Shown in pieces: positions 56,064 through 64,000 of a DNA stretch of 64,000 bases. The stretch comes from Nephrocerus scutellatus. Taxonomy: Eukaryota; Arthropoda; Insecta; Diptera; Pipunculidae. The notes beneath the pieces were generated by a model, which saw only the letters and a list, made by a program, of their open reading frames with translations, did not search any database and was not told the origin of the DNA. Location: assembly GCA_947095585.1 (NCBI GenBank), contig OX352762.1:113428930-113492929 (forward strand). Direction: 5' to 3'. Within the stretch, counting starts at the first letter, position 1. Each line of letters starts with the position of its first letter. The position numbers were made by a program, and so were the translations under genes.

Positions 56064-57660
56064 TGTATGTATGTATGTATGTATTTTTTTAATTTGCGCA
56101 CGCGTAAAGCGGTTCGCACCCTTATAATGCTCGGCTATATGCTTGGCACAGCGTTGGCGTTAACGAAAAGGAAGAGAACAGAGGAGATGTCTATCAGCTT
56201 GTGTTTTGAATGCCTGTGGATCATAGAGATGTGGAAAGACAGAGCATTAACATACGTGTTGTACGGCTGAAGAATGAATCCCTGAACTTAGCTGTACGTC
56301 CGAAGTTGGGCTTTAGGGTGAACTGATGAGCATTTAGAGCGCCACGAGTATTGCAGTTAAATTCAATGAGAGGTGGCACACAGCTTGCTATTTCTCTTGA
56401 GCACCGCTGTTGGTAGAAGCCATAAAACAGTGACAAGCAGAAAACGTTTCTTCGGTGTTCAAGCGAGTCTATTCATTTCGCAATGTTTTCGTCACCGATA
56501 AGTTTCATCGCACGGTTTTATATTCTATCTAGCTGATCCAAGGTAGTTTTAGGAGCACCAGACTAGATAAGACAACTGTACTCAAGTTTAGGGCGAATAT
56601 AAGCCTTGTAGATAGTAGCCAGTTCAGAGGGAGTGAAATATTTCTTGCACCGGGTGAAAAAACCACAGCACAGCATTTTTGGCGACGTTAAATACATGGT
56701 TATTCCAATGAAGCTAGTCGTTAACGCAAATACGGAGAACTGCGAGTTTTTCAGTTTCCTCGATGCAAGTGCCATTCATGGATAATGGCATGCGGTTTAG
56801 GATTCTTATATTTAGACGGCATAAGACAGCATTGGGTTTTAGAAGCGTTAAATTCTACACGACGGTTTTCTCCCCATTCTATTATGCTGTCAAGGTCAGT
56901 TGATTGAGTTCCACATGAAAAGTGCAGGGATATTCCTTAAACTTATATGATAAGTGCTCAGAGTGCTGTCGTCAGCGAAAGAGTGAATAGGATTAGAAGT
57001 CAAACTAAGCTTGATGATAAACTCTTTAAAATGTCTTGAAAATATCAAGTGCACCGATTTGCTTTCACCAAATTGATGCAAAGACCGGTTCGACTGTTCG
57101 GTGAGATATACCATTAAATCACCAGTAGAACGTTTCCCACGAAATCCGTACTGTCGAACACTTAGGATTTCGTTAGTCTTAAAATATTTCATGAGTTGAA
57201 AATTGATCAGCGTTTCCATGACCTTGGAAAGAATTGATGTAAGTGCTATGGGTCGGTACGAAGAAGGAGACGACGGCTCGCATTTTTTGGTTATGGGCTG
57301 GACAAAGGCAATTTTCAAACTTCTCGAGAAGAGTTCAAAAGAATAGGAAAGATGGAAAAGCTTACGCAATGGCAACGCCAGCTTGGAAGAACACCTCTTC
57401 AGAACTAATGGGGAAATAACATCTGGCCCAGCGAATTTGTGAGTATTGAGATCGTTTAATACACTAGCAACTGCACGAGTACGAATGAAGATCTGTCCCA
57501 TAGAGTATTCAAAACTCTGAGGTGCAGGAGGCAGCAAATCACAATCTAGAAGCGTGAAGTTAACTGAAAAATGCGCAGCAAACAGATTGGCCTTGCCCTT
57601 AGGGCTTACAACTGGAATGTCATTATAAATGAGCGTTGGAATCGACGACGATTCTACCTA
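56064..57660 (-). pseudogene. Family A LINE, 5'-truncated copy reaching the 3' end
   Basis: Read on the - strand from about 57650: pre-RT segment (SPKGKANLFAAHFSV), RT (FAGPDVISPLVLKRCS, YRPIALTSILSKVMETL, YGFRGKRSTGDLMVYLTEQ, HSFADDSTLS), post-RT (YFTPSELATIYKAYIRPKLEY) and C-terminal LFYGF..CSREIASCVPP. It has internal deletions, for example between the palm residues and FADD. It ends in an A-rich/CATA-like tail next to SINE copy 4. The longest open frame, 56896-57537, is 213 codons. Confidence 0.82.
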
Positions 57661-57689
57661 CTTACTATCTTTAACTAATTATTAGTTGA

Positions 57690-57830
57690 TTTCGAGAAAT
57701 AGACCTGTCAATTGGCCCCCAAGGTCACCTCTCTCACCTCTCGATTATTTCCTGTGGTGCCACGTGAAGTCACTGACACTGAACTGGCATATGACATGCC
57801 CGAAATTATTTTAAAATATTAATCCATCTT
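57690..57830 (+). pseudogene. Mariner-like DNA transposon relic, C-terminal piece
   Basis: PVNWPPRSP, LDYFLWCHVKSL and, after a short gap, DMPEIIL are the end of the same transposase type as at 4590-5069, here on the + strand. The segment between HVKSL and the final motif is deleted. Confidence 0.7.
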
Positions 57831-59224
57831 TGATTAAAATAAAATTTGTTGTGGTAATTTAAAAGTCTATTGGGCTTAAAAACACCCATTACACCCATTG
57901 GATAGAGCAAAAAATATTCTTCATATTTCTTTTAAGTTCACAGTCACTTATTCAGATTATAGCTACTTGCACAACTGCGTAAAACTTATTCGGTGGAATT
58001 TAGCAGAGGTCTTGAGATAATAACCGCTATCCGAATATGGATGTATCACTTATATTTTGCCAAATATACCTAAGAAAGAAATGGCAATATTCGTAGTGCT
58101 TAACATTTTGTACATGAATTGGTGAGGAGTGAGACGTTTTTTTTTAATCAATTGGGTTAAGTTTATAAGTTTATTAAACTTTATTGAATTAAATAAACCA
58201 AATTTAAACTGCAATTGCAAATAAAAGCAAAGAAAAACAGCAATCGTTATTGCACATTAACAAATCCAATATGGAAAAGCACATAAACTTCTACATAAAA
58301 ATTATACTTAGCAATTTTTATAAATGGACACAAGTACATTTCCTAAGTCGTTCGAAAGGAAAACTGAACAAAGAAGAACCAAGACGACATGGCATATTAT
58401 ATACTCGTAGACCCCAACCAAGTATCACCACTTTTATGTTTTGTCTATCTGCAAGTGCTATAGATCCAATAAATTTTATTGCGAAAACTTTCTCACATTA
58501 TAGACAATCTCGTGATATTACATTTGTTGTTTGAAGTTTCCCAATCGAATTTCGTCCTCTTGAAATGAAACTAAGTGTGAGAAAGTCGAATATGAAGAAG
58601 CTATCAATCAGATGAGAAAATTCGCTAGATAACAGTTTTCATTATAAATGTATTTGCTAGTATGTGTCAGCACTTAACGGATCGAATTCGACGTGGTATG
58701 CGCCAATTCGCTAACGACGATGCGGCGGCCCCAGCATTCAGATATATAAACAAATATGAAATAGAAAACATTTAATGAATTGTTATTTGTGACATAGTTC
58801 TTGTTTCTGTTCTTTAATGATTTTTGTCAATTATATCTTATAAACAATATATTTTATAAATAAAAGATGAAAGAGGCTGGTCCCAAAAAACTAAGCTAAG
58901 TGTAAACTCTAAAAGTACAAAAAACTGTGTAATTAAAGAAATTCCGAAAGGTGTAAATCACAAATAGTCCAAACAAATATAAACACAAATATAAACGCAT
59001 AAACATAAATAGCATTGTCAGTAAAACGTACAGGGAACTGCCTACGTTTTACTGGCAAACCCTCTTCTTTTACCAGTCTTACTCTTACTTTAATTTAAGT
59101 ATCATTCCTCCTTCTCTCTCTATGTATCTTGCCATGTTCTATATTTATTTTAACTAATAACTTATCTTTCTTCTATATAAATAATACTGAAACACTTTTC
59201 ATTGGTAAACGCATCACTTGAGAA
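57831..59224. other. Non-coding stretch, nothing recognised
   Basis: AT-rich sequence between the mariner-like piece and the satellite-like array. The 94-codon frame at 58250 shows no family motif. Confidence 0.5.
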
Positions 59225-60071
59225 CGACTGAAAAAATTTGAATGTTTGTTTGGTGCTCCGATAAGTTTATGTTATGTTATATTACCGGTAGATGGCGTAG
59301 GAGTGGAGATTCTTTCGAAAACGTGGTTTAGCGTTTGGTCTGTTGGTGAATATCTTTGTAATCGCATCACGCCTAAACCACTAGATATATTTAATCCATA
59401 TTCACATCGTATATTCGCTTGGTGCTTCTATTTTTTTATTTAGGTACCTGGCGATGGAGTTGAGATATTCTAGAAAATATCATTGTGCATATATATCTAA
59501 CTTCATGACGCCTAAGCCACTAAGCCATATTCACGTCATAAATTATCGCATCACGCTCAAACCACTAGACATAACATTTAATGAATATTCACACAGTATA
59601 TTCGATTGGTACTTCCATTTTTTTAAGCTCGATAGGAGGCACTGAAGTCGAGATATTCGAGAAAATTTCATTGTGCACATACATCTCACCTAATCACGCC
59701 TAAGCCAGTAAACCATATTCACGCCATAAGTTATCGCATCACGCTCAAACCTCTAGACATATTAAAGCCATATTCACACCGTATATTCGTTTGGTGCTTC
59801 TATTATTTTTGGCTCGGTAGGTGGCGCTTGACTCGAGATATTCTAGAAAATTGCATTCTGCATATAGTTATATCTAACCCCATCAAGCCTAAGCCACTGG
59901 ACATATTGAAGCCATATCTACGCCATAAGTTCGTTTGGTGCTCCGATAAGTTCACGTTTATTTTGGAACCGGTAGGTGGTGATCAAAGCCGTATTGAAGT
60001 GAAGATATTGCTGAATATTATTATTATTAATTTTTTTAAGAGTATTACACCTAAACCACTACCCATATTAT
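59225..60071 (+). repeat. Satellite-like array of diverged 155-190 bp units
   Basis: Motifs recur in order: GGTGCTCCGATAAG, GGTAGGTGGCG, GAGATATTCTAGAAAA, CATTGTGCATA, ACGCCTAAGCCACT, CCATATTCACGCCATAAG. GAGATAT-type anchors lie at 59306, 59462, 59650, 59835 and 60001. Units are clearly diverged. Short frames here are not genes. Confidence 0.85.
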
Positions 60072-60264
60072 GTGCGCCGTGGCTCAGCGGATAATCGCAT
60101 TGCTGCTGAGCAGGAGGTTTTTGGCTCGAATCCCAGTAATAACAAAAGTATTTTTCACGGTGTCACACCTTTCGTGAATATCTGACAAACGTCTGAGAGT
60201 AATAACTTATCACGGAAAGTTTCTCAATTCGCCGTGCGGATTCGGCATTAAATTGTAGGTCCCT
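60072..60264 (+). mobile_element. tRNA-derived SINE, copy 5, 3'-truncated
   Basis: Begins GTGCGCCGTGGCTCAGCGG, carries GGCTCGAATCC as B box, and stops after TTGTAGGTCCCT, so the last third is missing. It directly follows the satellite-like array ending near 60071. Confidence 0.85.
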
Positions 60265-60519
60265 GGAAAGATTCCATGGGATTTTTGTATGAACTCGCGA
60301 CCATAACTCACGATTCGAGCGATGGATTTGCGTAATTCTTTTTTTAGTTATTTATAAGTAATTTCTTTTTACACAAATGGCGCTGTGAAATAATTTTTGT
60401 TGTATTTCTTAATTAAAGTCTATAGATAATGTAATGTTAATATCAGTACCACGATGGTAAGAGAAAAATTGTGCGCGTGAGTGGTCCGAATTGTGAATCC
60501 CATAAAAATAGAAAAAATC

Positions 60520-60714
60520 TTTTACACGTTCCCCTTTTCACGAATATGTCTGACAAACGTTCGATAGTCTAAACTGTTCGCCGTTCGAATACGGCATTGA
60601 ATTGTAGATCGCTTCCATTTGTGTGCAAAAATATGCATGCACAACACAAATGGTCGCGAGAAGCTAGGCCTTGGACCGCAACGGTCTGTCGCGCCAATTA
60701 TTATTACTATTATA
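60520..60714 (+). mobile_element. tRNA-derived SINE, copy 6, 5'-truncated
   Basis: Lacks the tRNA head; starts within the body and runs to the ATTATTATTACTATTA tail. It overlaps in content with the copy at 60072-60264 (both contain GACAAACGT and GCATT..AATTGTAG), so these are two truncated copies rather than one interrupted copy. The 255 bp between them (60265-60519) is unrecognised. Confidence 0.85.
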
Positions 60715-60724
60715 ACTTTATCAG

Positions 60725-60930
60725 CTAGCTGTTATGCAGCTCGAGCTCTAAACAGTGAGCCTTCGTTTAATTCTTATATCATTTAGCCATTTTCTTTGCC
60801 GCGGTCGTCGTCGTTCTTCAGTGTATCCGAGGATGATTTTGGGTTCCGTTATAACGTTTTTTTACGTGCGAGGTTATTGGCCTCGCGCCAAACTTACTTT
60901 GAAGGGACTAGCCCGATCATTCAGCTTTTC
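60725..60930 (-). pseudogene. Family C LINE fragment: 5' end
   Basis: Matches 26420-26640 at DNA level (shared TTTGAAGGGACTAGCCCGAT and CGTCGTCGTT stretches), so it corresponds to the start of the endonuclease and the leader. Confidence 0.7.
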
Positions 60931-63714
60931 CTATATTTATTACATTAATAATAATATTAAAACTGCAAAGCTGTTAAGACAACACAGAATTTGGAAAAGG
61001 TGCCCAACCAATTGCGGAATGTTTTGATTAAACTGTGCAATATGTTACTCTGTTGCCTTATGGTGGCGGACGTTTGGATGATTGGCGGGACAGTCGTTTT
61101 TTATTCATCAGTTGCTAAAGAAGTTTCAGGATAGATTTTTTAAGGCAAAGCTATTTGTAATAGTCATAAGAACCATTTAAATTTGTATACAAGGCCCAAC
61201 GATTACCGATATCAAATATCAAGAATTTCATCATAAAATAACTTCTTCTAAAAATGTCCAGAATATATATTCAGAATTCTCTTGATTTTTGTAAAGGACA
61301 CTTTTTAGCAAAGGCGACGCAGTGAACGCATTTGAAATTCATGTACTATTCAGAGAGTTCACCTAAGTCTTCAAAGCTTTCGATGAGCAATAGTTTCATC
61401 TGTTGGTGAACACTCGATTGCCGTAGCATATCTGACATCGACGAATATAACACCTAAAACCATAATTTATAGGAGGACTCATATACTCTGTCCTTTAAAC
61501 CAGGAATGATGACTGCTGTACAGAAGAGCATAAGATGATAAGTCTATTATCACACGTTTGCACATTTCATTTGCTGTGAATTTTACTTTAAATTAAATTA
61601 CCTCTATTTCGGCCTGAGATGATTTGGATTTGTGTGGCTTTTACAAAACCCACAGTTGGATTTGTTTTCAGTCGAAAAAGTCAATCAAGTGGACAAGATG
61701 TTATACGTGCAGTTGCAATTTTACAACTTGGACAGCCAAGACCAATTGATTCTTCTCTAAAGTCAAAACAATAGAGAGCCACTCTGACTGGTCATTGCTG
61801 ATAGCTTAGTGTTATATGTTTTAAGGTGGGGGTTATGAAAGCATTTATTTTATTTTATTTATTTCTTGAATAATTGAATTGACGTGTCTGTAGGCACTCT
61901 GAATTGTCACTGTTAGCAGTTTTGATGCTCTTTTTAAAATTGTTATTTTATTTTAGAAAAGGCAGGAAGTCGAGCGTGCTCATCACATTGTAGTGATTAA
62001 ATTATTGCTTCCATGCCTCTAAAAGAGGTAAGACAATGATCAGGCGAAATAAGTCTTAACCTCTTGCACATACCAAATTGTGCTTTTATAATAATGTCTG
62101 AAGAATCCTTACATAGACGATAACCAGTTCAACATCTTTACTCTGGGTCAATAATGCATTCCAACATTTAGTTCACGAGCGTGATATAAAATACCGCACA
62201 TGGCCAAGCTAATAAATTTTCCAGCCCATATCCACATTAGCCTTGAGTGTATACTTTGTGTATGCTCTGCTGCTCCAGCGCCCAATCAACTCACAAACAA
62301 ATTTACTTAGCAAATGTAAAAATACTTGTGCGTTTACAAACACAAATACACACACAGATACACCATCCGTTAGCATGGACTGTACATGGGTGTGTAGATA
62401 TGCGCTTTGCAGTCAAGTCACACCTGAGGAAGGACAATTGATTTGTTTGTGCTAGATTTAACAGGGATTGAATTATTTAACGAGGAACTACGAGTGCACA
62501 CCTAATACCAGACAAACATGGCCTACATGCAGATATGTGGCCTCGTATTACGTATGGAGCTGAGCTCCAGATATCGCTCTGCACATCGCTGCTCTTAAAT
62601 ATTTGCACATGCATCGACAACAACAGATGCAAGTTCGAATTTTAATTCGCGCACATTTGCTCACACTGGCAAACACACAGTCATCCTTGTAATATATTTT
62701 AACTATTTCAGATTGTTAATGCGGTGACAAATCCTGAATATGTAGATGCATCAGCTGGCGTTAGCGCGGACTTCAAACGGACACACAACGTGTAACGTAT
62801 TTTCATAGTGCTCCTGCTCGAATGTGGGCAAATATTTAATAAATTTTATTGTGCGGTTTGGTTTCCCCTTTTTCCATCATTCTGTGCATAAGGCACACCC
62901 GGGTGCCTCCTTGTAAAATTCAAATCGCAAAATGATTTTACAAACTCTTAGTTTATTTGCGAGCAGCATGTGCGACATTCAGTGAATAGTTCACCACCTA
63001 CCACCGCACCACCCGACACGTATTTGGTTTTCGGTTAAATCGATTTATTCGATGCATTTTTATTTCGAAGATTTATGCATATAACATATAATTGTATGTC
63101 CACCATGGAAATGTTGTGTTTGTTCAACTTACATCCGTATTAGATGATTTTTTTAATTCATTTTTTAAATAAAGCCATTTTTTTACGTTTTATTTTACCA
63201 ATTGTTTGGTAGCGCCCTTCCACCCAACCAGGGGTACAGTTCCAAATTATAATAATTCTGGACAATTTATGAAAGTAAGATTTGGAAACAAAATATGAAT
63301 GGGAGCGCCTCGAACAAAGTGTCCCACCCCTTACAAAATATAACAGATTTTTTAAATACAAAAAATGTTTGCAAAATATCAGTACGTTGCTATTAAATTA
63401 TTCTGAAAAATTCATAATAAGTGGGAGTTGTAAAAAGAATTCTGGGTGACCTATTGAACCAGGAATTTGACCACTTCCTGCTCATGATTTATATACTAAT
63501 TGGCTATGTCACTCGAGAACAAAGTGGTTCTAAAATTGTGATTAAATACGGGCGGGCTGTTTGACAAGTCAGTGAATTTTTGATTTTCCCGCCCAGTAAA
63601 CTTAAATGTAATATTGCTTCCGTCAACTGTCATCTGTTAATAGTATACTGTCAATTTATTTATTTTTTATTATTGAATTTTTAAAACTTGAAGAATATCG
63701 GGTACCTTTATTAT
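60931..63714. other. Non-coding stretch, mostly unrecognised
   Basis: Contains only the weak exon-like candidate at 62713 and a CACA/ATAC-rich patch near 62340-62365. Confidence 0.5.
62713..62799 (+). other. Possible small exon-like open stretch
   Basis: A TTTCAG precedes a 27-codon open frame that ends in TAA. I recognise no protein similarity, and the length is within chance for this sequence, so it is listed only as a candidate. Confidence 0.12.
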
Positions 63715-64000
63715 ACAATTTGCATGGGTGCCCCGCGATCCCGGGGCCCGATCACTTCTAAATTTTTACAAAAAGTGTTGTCGGAGATAACATGCATACA
63801 AAATTTAAAAATAAAAACTGAGTAAATTTTATAAAATATTTGTATGGGGACCCCAACCCCGAGGCCCGAGAGGCCAAATTTTTAATAGAAAGTGTTATCG
63901 TCGGAGATACACATGAATAAAATCGGGCTATAGAAAGTGGGTTAAAAATTGATCATAAGATTTGGTCCACCAGCCAGCCAGGTACAAACACACGGGCACG
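63715..64000 (+). repeat. Interspersed GGCCAGCCAG family, copy 6, cut by window end
   Basis: Closely follows copy 1: GGGGCCCGATCACTTCTAAA, AAAAAGTGTTGTCGGAGAT, GGCCCGAGAGGCC, GAAAGTGGGTTAAAAATTGA, then CCACCAGCCAGCCAGG. The terminal part lies beyond 64000. Confidence 0.78.

Noticed and set aside
62713..62799. Next dpr12 exon
   Set aside because: The translated stretch has no Ig-strand motifs and ends in a stop after 27 codons, unlike the expected continuation of Ig1.
1..64000. CRISPR arrays, bacterial operons or prokaryotic defence genes
   Set aside because: Spliced Ig exons, SINEs, LINEs and a Ty3/gypsy element show insect nuclear DNA; no direct-repeat/spacer array was seen.

Overview
The window is animal nuclear DNA, almost certainly from a cyclorrhaphan fly (Diptera: Brachycera). 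It is AT-rich, has long introns, and is full of degraded insect-type transposable elements. The only host gene I can recognise is an immunoglobulin-superfamily gene on the + strand whose exon translations match the dpr (defective proboscis extension response) family, best fitting dpr12. The species cannot be named from sequence alone.

Host gene. Three consecutive + strand exons are visible: 13768-13892 (N-terminal linker), 18043-18132 (start of the first Ig domain) and 35557-35724 (rest of that domain, up to the F-strand cysteine). They are separated by introns of about 4.2 kb and 17.4 kb. The next exon is not in the window, so everything after 35724 is probably intron of at least 28 kb. The signal-peptide exon(s) before 13768 were not found.

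Main mobile element. From 37906 to 54833, antisense to dpr12, lies a Ty3/gypsy-type LTR retrotransposon in tandem form: LTR - internal - LTR - internal - LTR, flanked by a single 4-bp ATAT target-site duplication. Both internal regions carry an intact 520-codon gag and an intact pol of 1270 codons (protease, reverse transcriptase, RNase H, integrase). There is no env. Their nucleotide sequences are nearly identical, so the element is young. Each copy has a Lys-tRNA-type primer binding site, a polypurine tract and a GGGAAAC slippery heptamer just before the gag stop, which would place pol in the -1 frame. The LTR and the leader contain tandem modules whose stems differ in sequence but keep base pairing.

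Other repeats. Three families of non-LTR retrotransposon (called A, B and C here) are present as broken pieces. A tRNA-derived SINE has six copies or fragments, several with target-site duplications. Pieces of a mariner-like and a pogo/Tigger-like DNA transposon are present, along with a decayed Ty3-like gag/protease/integrase relic, a perfect 2 x 230 bp tandem duplication, a diverged satellite-like repeat near both window ends, and an interspersed family marked by GGCCAGCCAG and ending in AATATAGAGAATTTAAAAA. The rest is AT-rich intronic or upstream DNA in which I recognise nothing.
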